This document shows, piece by piece, positions 21,701-30,544 of a DNA stretch of 64,000 nt. The stretch is taken from positions 803,464 through 867,463 of the forward strand of contig CACRXP010000191.1 of NCBI GenBank assembly GCA_902702965.1, given 5' to 3'. The notes under the pieces are model-generated. The model was not told the origin of the DNA and searched no databases. It saw only the letters and a program-made list of their open reading frames with translations. This DNA comes from Spirometra erinaceieuropaei. Lineage: Eukaryota > Platyhelminthes > Cestoda > Diphyllobothriidea > Diphyllobothriidae. Made by a program: the position numbers and the translations under genes. How positions within the stretch are numbered: the first letter of the stretch is position 1; each line of letters begins with the position of its first letter.

Positions 21701-21840
21701 ACCACGTTGCCATCGGCGGGAATAACCTTGCCATGGATTTTGTCAGCGTAGCCGGCGAAGTAGCGGGCTATGTTGACGCTAAACCGCACGTCCGCACAGG
21801 CCGCATCATGTGGTTTTCCGTTGTCCATGGACTCCAGACT
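9637..21840 (-). CDS. Aldehyde dehydrogenase (ALDH1/2-like), C-terminal 395 residues, six exons
   Basis: NAD(P)-dependent oxidation of aldehydes to acids is the family role. Six exons join in phase (322+210+185+323+75+73 nt) and encode the last ~80% of a class 1/2 ALDH. Seen in order: [16 protein letters not shown] (catalytic Asn), [11 protein letters not shown] (NAD-binding Lys), [30 protein letters not shown] (general-base Glu), NAGQVC (nucleophile Cys, aligned to human ALDH2 Cys302), EEIFGP (Glu), [19 protein letters not shown] and a C-terminal EVKT motif before TGA. All introns are GT-AG. No frameshift or stop interrupts it, so I expect an active gene. The first ~110-130 residues, including any targeting peptide that would separate mitochondrial from cytosolic forms, were not found; they lie upstream of 21840, perhaps in the gap or beyond the window. 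Confidence 0.93.
9710..11035 (-). other. ALDH intron E-F (1326 bp)
   Basis: Bounded by donor GTGAGT and acceptor TTTCAG. Contains no recognised element or conserved ORF. Confidence 0.7.
11036..11110 (-). CDS. ALDH exon E (75 bp)
   Basis: Acceptor CCATTTCAG; G completes the Trp codon, then [20 protein letters not shown] and MGRE, matching the conserved FGG-K-SG-GRE segment. Ends two bases into a Met codon at donor GTGAGT. Confidence 0.9.
11330..11515. repeat. Degenerate telomere-like CCCTAA-type repeat in ALDH intron D-E
   Basis: Irregular runs of CCCTAA, CCTTAA and CCTAAC-like units within the 880-bp intron. No TIRs were found around this stretch, unlike those at 24945-25254, 31877-32226 and 17160-17862. 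Confidence 0.55.
11991..12313 (-). CDS. ALDH exon D
   Basis: Acceptor TGCTTACAG, then [20 protein letters not shown]. Contains [12 protein letters not shown] and EEIFGPV, and ends in LQAGSV plus two bases of a Trp codon at donor GTGAGT. Confidence 0.95.
12422..13425. mobile_element. Foldback (long inverted repeat) element, full copy in ALDH intron
   Basis: Two ~380-bp arms are inverted copies: left starts ACAGTGCGTGACCGATCTCA, right ends TGAGATCGGTCACGCAATGT. Internal blocks (ATGCAGCATAA, TACTTAAGTAG, GAAAATCAGTAGGAAAAATG and partners) recur in the same order in at least eight other places. About 240 bp between arms has no ORF. No transposase, so it is nonautonomous; a clear target duplication was not found. 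Confidence 0.8.
13730..14080 (+). pseudogene. RTE-like reverse transcriptase, 5' part
   Basis: Frame reads [18 protein letters not shown], then [20 protein letters not shown], then [16 protein letters not shown], matching the fingers/palm of RTE-type reverse transcriptases common in flatworms. A frame change occurs between SEAFG and LSAM. The rest is found at 14943-15800 after an 860-bp interruption. Confidence 0.75.
14076..14190 (-). repeat. SINE (tRNA-headed, hammerhead-tailed) fragment
   Basis: On the minus strand: GAGCTCGTGGCTCAGTG (A-box region) to the tail GGCTGGCTGACGACGGCTG. Same family as 30856-31140 and 46013-46275. It interrupts the RTE-like copy. Confidence 0.6.
14078..14126 (-). 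ncRNA. Hammerhead-like motif in SINE tail
   Basis: Minus strand: CTGACGA (14113-14119), stem II GGCT-GACA-AGCC, then GAA (14096-14098). Stem I can pair GGCTGG with TCGGCC, a different pair set from other copies yet still complementary. The base pair closing stem II is C-A, and stem III is imperfect. Confidence 0.45.
14188..14830 (+). pseudogene. CR1-like retrotransposon 3' end, 5'-truncated
   Basis: 105-codon frame (14191-14508) with [38 protein letters not shown] and [11 protein letters not shown] matches the C-terminus of the CR1-like ORF2 at 49532-49822. A ~280-bp 3' UTR follows, ending in an ATT-trinucleotide microsatellite (14788-14828), a typical CR1 tail. It lies within the RTE-like copy. 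Confidence 0.7.
14830..14942 (+). repeat. SINE head fragment
   Basis: GAGAGAGAGCCACAAGGCAC and AACGAGTGAGCTACGC blocks match the 5' part of the SINE family (46013-46110, 30870-30950). Confidence 0.5.
14943..15800 (+). pseudogene. RTE-like reverse transcriptase, 3' part
   Basis: Resumes with [20 protein letters not shown] (catalytic F-A-D-D decayed to LADN), then [11 protein letters not shown] and [11 protein letters not shown] (to 15182), and in other frames [30 protein letters not shown] and TARDRRRG. Multiple stops and frame changes. Confidence 0.75.
15800..16310. other. No gene recognised (intronic)
   Basis: A short TAATG tandem (15835-15860) and nothing else I can assign. Confidence 0.4.
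16313..16870 (+). pseudogene. Penelope-like element reverse transcriptase fragment (family A)
   Basis: [35 protein letters not shown] and the catalytic YVDD ([12 protein letters not shown]) define a PLE-type reverse transcriptase. After a stop near 16723 the frame shifts and continues [31 protein letters not shown] and NFNSNHPIS. The GIY-YIG domain is missing: sequence passes into the pLTR at 16885. It sits in the 6.1-kb ALDH intron. Confidence 0.85.
16885..17070 (+). repeat. PLE family A pLTR
   Basis: Blocks CATATAAATACTGCATCTTC, the hammerhead core, GAGTAAAGTTCCTGTTC and TAGCGATCGCATCC follow the reverse transcriptase in the same orientation, as expected for a 3' pLTR. Confidence 0.7.
16983..17024 (+). 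ncRNA. Hammerhead ribozyme motif, PLE family A
   Basis: CTGATGA (16987-16993), stem II GGGCTC/GAACCC with one mismatch, GAA (17013-17015), ACGC (17016-17019, one change from the ACGT palindrome), C17 at 17020 and AGGC (17021-17024) pairing with TCT upstream. Confidence 0.6.
17160..17862. mobile_element. TIR element with internal telomere-like repeats (family T)
   Basis: Left end GGTCGGTTACGCTGTCCTGG and right end, reversed, GGTCGATTACGCTGTCCTGG form terminal inverted repeats. The interior (17300-17640) is degenerate TTAGGG-like sequence. The same element lies in the opposite direction at 51773-52435, including the flank blocks CTGTCAGCCAGG and TTCTAGACTTTCTTCAA. No transposase seen. Confidence 0.65.
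17870..18392. other. No gene recognised (end of ALDH intron C-D)
   Basis: No repeat or ORF recognised. Confidence 0.4.
18393..18577 (-). CDS. ALDH exon C with the active-site cysteine
   Basis: Acceptor CCTTTAAG, then [20 protein letters not shown], whose last Cys is the nucleophile. Ends STVQGPQ at donor GTGAGT, phase 0. The exon start is set by phase: it gives exactly the spacing seen in human ALDH2 between DAD and the active site. Confidence 0.92.
19120..19215 (-). repeat. SINE tail fragment with hammerhead-like core
   Basis: Minus strand: ACTGG directly before CTGACGA (19166-19172), stem II remnant, GAA, then GTGGCCATT and CCAGT, which pairs perfectly with ACTGG as stem I. This copy has the best stem I of the family. 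Confidence 0.5.
19240..19500. repeat. Foldback-family arm fragment
   Basis: Ends with ATGCATTACTTAAGTAACTA, matching the inner arm block of the foldback family; the 5' part resembles 2255-2330. Confidence 0.45.
19509..20252. repeat. Imperfect (TAG)n trinucleotide tract ending in (AGA)n, ALDH intron B-C
   Basis: About 700 bp of TAG/TAA/CAG/TGG-type triplets, then a pure AGA run at 20208-20252. Long open frames in all phases here are low-complexity artefacts. Confidence 0.95.
20390..20599 (-). CDS. ALDH exon B
   Basis: Acceptor TTGTTAG; the first two bases complete a Gly codon to give [14 protein letters not shown]. Holds FTGSTVVG and LELGGKSP (catalytic Glu). Ends one base into a codon at donor GTAAGT (20389 downward). 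Confidence 0.93.
20868..21240. mobile_element. Foldback element, left arm only
   Basis: Begins ACAGTAGGTGGGCTAACTCA and follows the family order (GTTGTAAAACCAATCAT, ATGCCGGCTTTCGA, TACTTAAGCAGCATGCATTT) up to about 21235, then breaks. It lies in ALDH intron A-B. Confidence 0.7.
21519..21840 (-). CDS. ALDH exon A (first one found)
   Basis: Begins in phase 0 after the acceptor CCCCACTCAG with [10 protein letters not shown] and ends ...LVEQA plus one base before donor GTAGGT. Carries the catalytic Asn (PWNFP) and the Lys of LKPAEQTP. Confidence 0.93.
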
Positions 21841-22317
21841 CTGAGTGGGGAAAACAAGTGTGTTACTAAAAAATCCCCACGTCAAAAGTTACTATTTGGG
21901 GACAGACTGTCCTTCTCTCCGGAGGATAAACCGATCTTAGTAGTGTGACGAACGCGCCATTGTGGAAAAGTTTTGAGCGGGGAGTTTCGGTTGGGCAGGA
22001 GAATAGTTACCGCCTGCCAGTATTGCAGGTGACCTTGAGCCAAATTTCAAGAAGTACCTGTTCCCCTGCCCAAACGCCAACTCTCACCCTCACATTACTA
22101 AGAATTTAGTGCAATATCACTTGTCCTACCGGATTTACAGCCAATAGCTGACGCCGTGGAAACTCGGCCTGTGTGCGTGCGTTAGTGGCTGACGAAACAG
22201 GTTCTCACGACAAGAACCGGTGCTAGTAAGGCCAAGTGCCGGGTGGGCAGATGGTCGATATACCAGTTTGCCAAGCAGGCTACAAAGGAAGCTAGGCACT
22301 AACGCTCCTTAACCATC
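21841..22317. other. No upstream ALDH exon recognised
   Basis: I looked on the minus strand for the N-terminal ALDH motifs (NPSTGE-type) and found none. Confidence 0.4.
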
Positions 22318-23262
22318 ACAGTAGATAGGCTATCTTACGAAATGTTGACTGAAATCCTGAAATGTGCTTTCAGTTCGAAACGATTACCAAAGTAAGGTTG
22401 TAATATTAATCCTCAAATCGCATAGTCTAAATATACTCCAGTCGCGCCAGCATGCCGGCCTTCGACCGAGTTTCTTATCGACCACCTGCGTAAATTGCAT
22501 TCCGTAGGAATGAGTACTTATGTAGTATGGGTTTTTATCATTGATTTCCGACGCCTTCATATATTCTACATTGTTTTATAAAAAAAATATGCACAAAACA
22601 TTCCTCTTTATTCATTCGGTAGAAAATTACGTCCTCTTCAAATTTTACACTTGAAGAAGGAGTATCTTTCGGCTCCAAAAATCCTTCTTAATTCCTGAAT
22701 AATTTTGAACCCGGCCTGTCATTCGAGGTTTCTAAACCACAAGCTGTGTTCTCACCACGTAGTGAGAACCATGGATTTCCATAAGGCTCATAAAATTCTG
22801 TAATGGATGCGGACCACGTTGCCCATTTTGCGAACAGCGTTTGTAAATATGCTGATGCGATGGTGAACTATTGGGCATTTCACGGTCTCAAAAAATTTCA
22901 TAAATATAAACTTTTTAGAACCGAAGGATACTTTCTTTAAGTATAAAATTTGAAGAGGTCATTTGCTATGAAGTGAGTAAAAGAAAGAACATTGTGTGCA
23001 TGCGTTCCATAGAACATAGTCGAATTTATAAAGGCATCGAAAATCAATGGGAACATTCATGCTGCTTAAGTGGCCATATTTAAAAAATGTATTTTACGGA
23101 GGCGCTCAATGAAAAACTCGCCCGAAAGCCGCCATCCCGGCGTGACTGGAATATCTTGAGATTGTGCGGAATGATGACTATTAGGAAAATTCTACTTAAG
23201 TAATCTTTTCGAAGTTGAAACGCATTTCAGGATTTCAATCAACATTTAATGAAATAACATAT
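22318..23262. mobile_element. Foldback element, full copy
   Basis: Left ACAGTAGATAGGCTATCTTA, right TAACATATCCATCGTA with matching inverted arms (e.g. GAAATGTGCTTTCAGTTCGA versus TCGAAGTTGAAACGCATTTC reversed). Central ~200 bp includes CATAAAATTCTGTAATGGAT. Confidence 0.75.
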
Positions 23263-23344
23263 CCATCGTATACTCCAGCGGGAATTTTTCAAAGTCTCGC
23301 ATCCGGCCCTCAGGTCGAAAACATTTTGGGCGGAAGGTTATAGG

Positions 23345-23510
23345 ACTGAATATGGACGGGGGCAAAGGAAACTGAGTGGCCATTTCTGGCCGATTAGTTG
23401 TCGTCAGCCAATAGCACCCGACTCCCGGTTTGGATAGCGTGTAGTCGGGTAAAGCCGGCTGACGGACGACGGCCAATAGGCCAGAAACGCCCTCTCCGCT
23501 TCTCCGTCTA
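23345..23510. repeat. Two inverted SINE-tail fragments with hammerhead-like cores
   Basis: Minus: CTGACGA at 23400-23406 with GAA and ATGGCCAC after it. Plus: GGACGACGGCCAATAGGCCA at 23472-23491 then GAAACGCC, a strong GGCC/GGCC stem II. Confidence 0.45.
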
Positions 23511-23567
23511 CAATAATTACTCGCCGTTAAGTGACTGTCCGTGAGAACTTTAGATCGAGTTTCAAGG

Positions 23568-23818
23568 NNNNNNNNNNNNNNNNNNNNNNNNNNNNNNNNN
23601 NNNNNNNNNNNNNNNNNNNNNNNNNNNNNNNNNNNNNNNNNNNNNNNNNNNNNNNNNNNNNNNNNNNNNNNNNNNNNNNNNNNNNNNNNNNNNNNNNNNN
23701 NNNNNNNNNNNNNNNNNNNNNNNNNNNNNNNNNNNNNNNNNNNNNNNNNNNNNNNNNNNNNNNNNNNNNNNNNNNNNNNNNNNNNNNNNNNNNNNNNNNN
23801 NNNNNNNNNNNNNNNNNN
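23568..23818. other. Assembly gap (251 N)
   Basis: Run of N. Confidence 1.
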
Positions 23819-24770
23819 CTCGCCCGTAAAACTCCTATAATCACCTTTCCCGTAAGACAGGCACCCTTGGCTGGTCATGTTTGTTTGGGCTCCTTTACCC
23901 GATCGTTGCCGATGTTTTGTCCGATAACTCTGTCTTCCCAACTTTTGATTTATGGAAACCTCGAGTTAGGACTATTCAGCAATGACTCCATCCCAGTATG
24001 GCCTTTTTGACGACTCACCCCACGAAGGGATCAAAGACTCCCTCCCGTGAAGAGCGTCTAGTATCTTCGGTAAACGTAGACGTGTCTTCGACCTAATCAT
24101 TCACTGAAATTGCGTCTAGTTAGAGCCTCCTTAGCTCTGTCTTGCCAAGTAACCGTGGTCGGGGTGGAAATAGAAGCGAGTTATATGTGACACTGGGTCC
24201 CTTCATTGTAAACAATTTCGCCACTGCGACTACCTCGAGCGGCTCCGATAGGCGATGATCGAAATATCGCTTATCCTGGTTGGTTCTATGTTTACATCAA
24301 GATTGGTTGCGCTCACATTTCACTCATGTTTCATGGCGCGTCGAGAGACTTAGTGAGGGAGGGTGTCAACCGGGCCGCAAGATCTGGTTATGTTTACCTG
24401 GATCAGAGTGCACTGGTTACCCTGAAAATGCCTCTGATGACATGTAAGCACAGTAAGCCATCATGTGTGATTGCACACAGTATAATGGTAGGATTGGCGT
24501 GTTAGTTCGGTAGTTTTTTAACACATCAGTTCAAGTTTGCACTGGTGGGGAAAGTTGGTGAACCAAAAACCGGACGTGTTGTTGACAAAAGCTTCTAGCG
24601 AATCGAGAGGGACCGCACACAAATTTTACCCCTAAAACCCAACCGATAGTGACTTTCCCACCTAACACTATGGGCTTTGCGTCTGCCTGTAGTCTTTCCT
24701 TCATCAGCCTGATGGGTTGTCGTCATCCATCGTCAGAGATAGACAGGCAACATTAGTAAATGCAGAGACG
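23819..24770. other. No gene recognised
   Basis: No motif or repeat assigned. Confidence 0.4.
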
Positions 24771-24774
24771 GGGT

Positions 24775-25474
24775 GTTTTATGGAGGGGCGTTTCACGGTC
24801 TTAAAAATCTCATAATAAGTAGCGTTTTTAAAAATGAATTATGCTCTTCTTTCAAGCCTAAATTTGGGAGATGTAATTTTCTACTAAATGAGTTAAAGAA
24901 CGAAAATTTTTATGCAGACATCGAAAATCAGTGAGAAAATTTTAGGTAGGATGTAGTTTTGTAGTCTCACCTGATGGACACAATCCTGTTGGGATTGCGG
25001 TCCAGGGTTAGGGTTAGGACTTAGGGCTGAAGATTAGGGTTTGGGGTTAGGGTTTAGGATAAGGGGTTATAGTTAGGGGTTAGCACAACTATTTATCAGC
25101 CATTCAAAGTACAACCGCGCATTCCCAATAGCTTTTCTTTTACATACAAATACTTGACCTCGCCGCTTGTAAAAACTCCTATTACCTTCGGTCCCGTATT
25201 ACAGGTGGCAGGGGTTTGTTAACCTCAGTTGGGGCTATCAAACCACATTTGACCAAATTTTATTTAAGTAGTAGTTTTTTAACATGTGTGGTTTCTGTAG
25301 ACGGCCGGAAAGAAGTTCGTTCAAAAGTTGGTATCCTGAGGTAACTGAATTCTTATGGGATTTTGCTGCACGGATATTTATATTACAACCCTACTTAAGT
25401 AGCCTTTTCGAGTCGGAAACGCATTTCCGAATCTCGGTTAACATTTCTTGAGGTGGCACATCTGCTGTAGTTCG
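24775..25474. mobile_element. Foldback element right arm, split by a hAT-like insertion
   Basis: Right-arm blocks run from GTTTCACGGTCTTAAAAATC through ATCGAAAATCAGTGAGAAAA, stop at 24944, and resume at 25255 with TATTTAAGTAGTAG through CTTGAGGTGGCACATCTGCT. The 310 bp between is a separate element with an 8-bp target duplication. Confidence 0.75.
24945..25254. mobile_element. hAT-like MITE with internal TTAGGG-like repeats, copy 1
   Basis: Flanked by AAATTTTA on both sides (24937-24944 and 25255-25262). Ends are inverted repeats: GGTAGGATGTAGTTTTGTAG versus, reversed, GGTCAAATGTGGTTTGATAG. Interior holds GGGTTAGGG-type repeats (25012-25080). 8-bp duplications are characteristic of hAT transposons; no transposase is encoded. 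Confidence 0.75.
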
Positions 25475-25586
25475 AGCCGATCGTTTGGCGTCTGGGCAAC
25501 AGTGCGTGCGCACGGCCTCCCGCCGAGCAAACTGCTGGTATGAGACGGTTGTTCAGGCCTGGGAACGTGCTAATTTGTTGAATCAC

Positions 25587-25612
25587 GCACGCACGCACGC
25601 ACGCACGCACGT
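25587..25612. repeat. (ACGC)n microsatellite
   Basis: Six tandem ACGC units. Confidence 0.9.
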
Positions 25613-25854
25613 GACAGTCTAGACTGTTCTACCGCATGGCGTTTCCCTGCCGTGAGTGAACACCCGCCGACGAGTCTAGCGAGCCGAATTGCGGGCTACT
25701 TCACTACCTCTCACTGGCGGCGAATGAGCATCGTACATGCAGTGACTGGGATTGGTCAGGAGTTATTTTGAGGGGCGCCTGATTTCCAAGGCCCTCTTGA
25801 CAGCTCGGGAAATATCCCAGGCTTTACCCTAGGAGTCAGGATACTGAGCGTTGC

Positions 25855-26010
25855 GAAGAAAGCGGACACGATCGCTGGGACAAGAGCTGCATTAGCCTGA
25901 CGTTTCGGACTCTCACTCGAATCCATCAGCAGAGACAGAGCCAGATAAGGGTAGCGGATTGCACAGATGCTGCAGTATTTATCGGATGCAGTTGCTAGGC
26001 CGCTACATGC
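25855..26010 (-). repeat. PLE family A pLTR, inverted relative to the adjacent element
   Basis: Minus-strand family A block with hammerhead remnant: ACGT palindrome (25900-25903), GAA (25904-25906), stem II, and CTGATGG in place of CTGATGA (25923-25929). It lies directly upstream of, and opposite to, PLE coding sequence starting near 26011. Confidence 0.65.
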
Positions 26011-26446
26011 CTATCACAGTTGGCAGCCGTTCGACCAATGCTTAAAACGAATGGTTACCCACTCAACTTCTTGAGCCGGTGCAGGCGTAAACGCGACGAT
26101 AGGCATAGTCCAACCGGCCCATAACTTTTGCGAGCGATCCCACACGTAAAGAACGTCTTGGAAGTCGTCTGGACTTCCGCCCAGACCAGAGGCAATCATC
26201 AGGCGCCAGGTCATGAGAAGGACAGACCCACTGCCACGTCAAGAAACCTCTGGGAATGTTTACCGAGTTTGGTGTAATCGTGGGAAGAGCGACTATGTCG
26301 GGAAAACTGAAGAACTACTCCGGACGCGGATTGCCGAGCACGCAGCAACAATGACGAGGAACGATGCCAGCTCCCAAGTCGCGACTCATTCGACGGGATC
26401 CAACCATACATTCTCCGAATCCGTCTCCGATGGTGGATTTGGGTGA
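26011..26446 (+). pseudogene. PLE family A 3' coding part with GIY-YIG endonuclease
   Basis: Fragments in shifting frames read LKTNGYPLNFLSRCRRKRDD, RAIPHVKNVLEVV, then from 26213 DPLPRQETSGNVYRVWCNRG, SDYVGKTEELLRTRIAEHAA and VATHSTGSNHTFSES. NVYRVW and YVGKT are the GIY and YIG blocks. The reverse transcriptase is missing (5' truncation). Confidence 0.8.
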
Positions 26447-26530
26447 GAATCCGAAACGTCAGACTAATAAGGGTTTTGGTCCAGCGACCGTGTCTGTTTC
26501 TTCGCGACTACTTCCTGGAACTCGCCTCTT
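26423..26530 (+). repeat. PLE family A 3' pLTR with degraded hammerhead
   Basis: Core positions: CCGATGG for CTGATGA (26427-26433), GAA (26453-26455), ACGT (26456-26459), C17 at 26460. Stem I GTCT (26423-26426) pairs with AGAC (26461-26464), a compensated change from GCCT/AGGC in the copy at 190-231. Confidence 0.6.
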
Positions 26531-26677
26531 CGCTTCTTCTAAAAAAAAACAGTCGGCTTGCATCAAGACGGTTCTGAAACTGTCAGTGGACCTGCCGGTT
26601 TAACATTTACTTTACAGTAGAAAAGCGATGATATCACGAGTTTCAATTCCCATTTCTAGGGAAAGTGGGACACGTAT

Positions 26678-27250
26678 ACAGTAGATGTGCTGTCGCATGA
26701 AATGTTAAACGAAATTCTGAAATGTGTCTTTAATTAGAAAAGAGTACTTAAGTAGTGTCGCAAGACTAACTTTCATGCAGCATAGGCACAAGATATTTCC
26801 GTCCCACCTGGATGCCGGCCGCTTAAAAAACTACAATCCGAAAAATGGCTACTTGCGTAGTATGACTTTTCCCATTGATATCCGGCATCTTATATACTGA
26901 AACTATCTTGTAGAAAACATGCAAAGAACATCCTTTCCCGTGCTTAGCTGGTAGCAAATAACGCTCTCAAATTTAATACCAGAAGAAAACCTTCTTTTCG
27001 TTTTTTAAAAACCTTGTCGATTTCCAAACAATTTTGAACTTGATCTGTCGTCAAACTTTGCCGTGGATGTAGACCATGTTGTGTACTTTGCAGACAGCAT
27101 TTATAAGTGGATGGGTACGATGCTTTACGGGAAGACATTTACTGCGTTAAAATCCTCATCAATAGGGACTTTTAAAAAGCGAAAAATTCCTTCTTCAAGC
27201 ATAAAATCTGAAAAGGACGTAATTTGCTTCCAAATGAGCACGTACCCTCT
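26678..27250. mobile_element. Foldback element, partial
   Basis: Left arm from ACAGTAGATGTGCTGTCGCA, through GTACTTAAGTAGTGTCGCAA and the centre, to about 27250 (GACGTAATTTGCTTCCAAATG), where the outer right arm is missing. Confidence 0.7.
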
Positions 27251-27299
27251 AGACGACTTTCCAGCATTTAGTTCCGGCGAGACCTTTACGTTATACAGT

Positions 27300-27990
27300 T
27301 GGCGACACAGCTTACGAATGATTGCTAATCCCTCACAAACCGACACCGATGCGCGAACCCGATATCCATATTAATAAAGAACAATTTTAAGGGAATTAAA
27401 ACACAAGAGAAAAATTAGAGACAGTGTTACCTTGGTCCGAAATACCAATTTTTTAGAAAAGCGGAAAAACCCGAAAAGGTCAAAAATGGTGTTAATGGTG
27501 AAAGTCCCATTTTTACATAAACAGAAATTATGACAGCACAGATAGAATAACATTTGAAAATAATCTTTCAGATTCCAAAACGGTTTACCGGAGGTTCGTT
27601 GTATTCTTCACGCCCTTGAATCGACTGAGTTGTGTTTTAATAAGCCAAACAGAATTTTGCTTGATTTCGCCGGTAGAAACGTCATGCGAACAGGAGTTTT
27701 CATAACGGTTCACGTTGCCAAGCTAGTTAATTACCAATAAATTTAGATAAAATTGACAGATGTAATCGTAAACATACCATTTTGTGCATATGGTGAGAAC
27801 TTTTCTTCCGTGAAATTGCTTTGCTCTTTTCGTTTGCTGTGGATTACGGCGAGCTTCACATAGGCCCTGAAATATCCCTGAATGTTTCATGATTTTCAGT
27901 GTTTTCAAACGATTGCCCATAGAAACACATTCTGTATTATATGTTTGTTAAAATCTTTAAAATAGGACGCCCCTTGACGGCATTTACCGC
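27300..27990 (-). repeat. ~0.7-kb dispersed repeat (family P), copy 1
   Basis: Reverse complement matches 37520-38285 over its length, including TTTAATTCCCTTAA, TTGTTCTTTATTAATAT and TATGTTTACGATTAC blocks. The copies share a small ORF starting MGN-LKTL; here 27723-27920, 65 codons. Function unknown. Confidence 0.65.
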
Positions 27991-28384
27991 AGTAATAAGT
28001 ATCTTGGCGTTTTTGTTCGTGTAGAAGGTCGTGAGGGTCGCATTGGAAGAGATACCAAAACATGAAACCCCACTGTCGAATAAAATGGACGTCCGCTTCG
28101 TGATAGAAATGCGAGGCATTCCATGTTCGTACAGTGACAACATCGGTTTGGGCAATTGCTCAACCGGCCTGGTTTCCAACCGCGTATCCGTAACGGCATG
28201 ACCCATGAAGTGAGTGCGTGGGCCAAGCTCTCAGGTGAAAGATTGCCAACTGACGAGATAACTCGATCGTTTTCAAGATTGACAGTCTGGCTGCGATGGC
28301 TCCTTCTCAATATGGTCTCTGTGGCATTCTCCCTGACGTGATATCTGAGTAGCCCCAACGGAAGCGTGGCATACGCGGAGTAGA

Positions 28385-28555
28385 GGTCAGGCCGTGTGGG
28401 GCACGCGTGGAGAGATTGTTTAGATTTGTCCGTACCCACTCACGGCAGCCATGAGGTTGCTGCGTCATCAAAACAAGGTGCAGGAGAGTAGGAAGAATGT
28501 GGTAGATGCTGCGCAAGTCTGTATCACTGTGGCTTAATTCCCGCGCCAGTCATCG
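28385..28555 (-). repeat. GC-rich dispersed repeat (family R), fragment
   Basis: Contains, reversed, the family R block GACTTGCGCAGCATCTACCA. See 41825-42240 for the best copy. Confidence 0.5.
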
Positions 28556-28839
28556 GTGCTGCGCCCACTCTGTGGGCTACACGGGGTGGGCGTCGTGGCT
28601 TGCTACGGTTGAGCTGCCGTCGCTTGCATGCCACTCAGTCCTCTCGGCAAATGCCAGTCCGTTAACTAGGTCGTAAGCGCCGCCCATCATGAGTAGCGCG
28701 CTGCGGAAACGTGGATCGATAAGGTCGCAGTCTACCGCCAAGTTCGTGCACTCAGCCCGTTGTCAGCGCCAGTCATAGAAGCAACATTGGCTTAAGGCAT
28801 AGAAACAGCACACACGATAATTGGACCGTAGATTTCGAC

Positions 28840-29095
28840 GATGTCCACCGTGTGTCCCACAACATGTGGTGGGATCAGGGACGGTGACTTGCGCAGGAGT
28901 TTATAGCGCCAGTAGTATTACGCTGCATCTACCACACACTCTCCTCCCCCGCTCGAGTCCGGTGTCAAGACAGAGTCAAGAAGACCGAAGACGAGGGAGG
29001 CCGCAGGTGAATGGCACGGTCGAGCCCGCACCTTGGCGTTCCACCACAAGCACACAAAGGCGACACGAACGGAGGCGCCGAAAGCGACGGAATTA
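28840..29095 (+). repeat. Family R dispersed repeat
   Basis: GATGTCCACCGTGTGTCCCA (28840-28859), CATCTACCACACACTCTCCT and GTCAAGACAGAGTCAAGAAG blocks in family order. Confidence 0.7.
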
Positions 29096-29099
29096 ACTA

Positions 29100-30540
29100 C
29101 TGAGGGGAGGATTGAATTAGCAGTTATGGGCACCGAATGTGATCGACGCCCCGATGAGGCCGCATGAAAGACAACTTTGTAACATTTGGACGGGCGATTC
29201 GTCAATCGTCATTCATTTTGGAGGCCTTTGGGTGGCAGATAATTTGCCCTAGTCGATGACGTAAGCGTTGAAGGGTCATGCGAAATACGTTGATTTACCT
29301 TAACTATGCTATCCATATGGATTGGGCGCAAAAAACCAGTGCGACTAGTCAATGTTTGAATCTTCCTCGTCTCCTGTCTTTTCTACCCACTGGCGTCGGG
29401 GGTTTCAGGGAATCTATTGTCGCTGCAGTTAAACCTGGCTTTATAGGACTCCCAAGTTGGTGCGAGATCGTGCTATAAATTACTGTTATGCGCTAAAAGC
29501 CTGTCCAGGAATGCGACGACACGTTCAGGATTGTCGTTCATAGGATGTCGTTTTCAGTCAGAGGGTACCAGTCGACTGCTGGAACTCCGGTTTCAACGAA
29601 GCGAACTGAGGAGACGAGTTATGATCGTGGTCTTTATCGACAGAGGACATTCGACGATAAAACCTTGTTCTGTCTGGACGCAATGGCCAAAAGCCTCATT
29701 TTAGGAACTCGCGCTGCTTCGTTCAGGGTCAGATACAGAGTGATTACAAGGCAATGGCTCGGACTGGTATTATAGAGACTAACATATTGGGTCATTTTCT
29801 AACACTATGCCGCATCAGAAGAGGCCGCCATCACGATCAACAACCCGATTGCCCGTTTTAGGGCAGCCCTGTCGTCAGTTATTTCAACAGCAAGTGGTTG
29901 CTGCGTTAGATAATGGTGCAATGCGTAAGTATGTGGAGTTTCAAGAAGACGGAACCACTCAACAGTATGTCTTTGACGAGAGATGGATTTGTCAAGGAAG
30001 ACCTATGGAGTGACCACACACCGCCTCATTTCATCCTTGGGAGCACATGGAATTCAGAGTTTTCAAGAATAGACCCAAAAACGCGGAGCAGTTGAAGCAG
30101 ACGGTCGTCCGAGAACGCATTCTAGCTTCTGCGGATAGTTTGCATCTCGTTCTAATATCTTGGTTGAGAGGAAGTGGCCTTGTAAACAGAAACATGGACA
30201 ACGCCCTGAACGGTTATTGAAGTGAACGTTCCATAGGTTTCATAGCTCATGGTTCGCAGAGATGCATTGCGTGGCATTTTGGCTAGACCGGAAACTGCCT
30301 GAAAACTTTCCAATGTCCATAACGACCGGTAGGTGAGCGCTGCCACTACAGTTGAACTAATTTGCGTTCGGAGTGTCTCAACGGCTGGAAGTCGGCGGAG
30401 GGTTTGGGTTATCCTCACAGTTGAAGGACCTTCAGTATGGTGCGTCATGCAGTATTTGTGGTCATTTTGCTTCTAAAATGGGCCGAAAGGTTGCAGACTC
30501 ATGCTGCGTCATTTGAAATTCGTGCCGCTCCCGTATTTTG
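29100..30540. other. No gene recognised
   Basis: Several short ORFs without motifs; no repeat seen. Confidence 0.4.
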
Positions 30541-30544
30541 TTGT

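Noticed and set aside
23246..24010. ORFs across 23568-23818
   Set aside because: They cross an N gap and have no recognisable domains outside it.
24422..24450. CTGATGA near 24433
   Set aside because: No stem II or GAA follows.
25005..25085. Telomere or chromosome end
   Set aside because: The TTAGGG-like repeats are short, degenerate and enclosed by TIRs and target duplications, so they belong to a mobile element.
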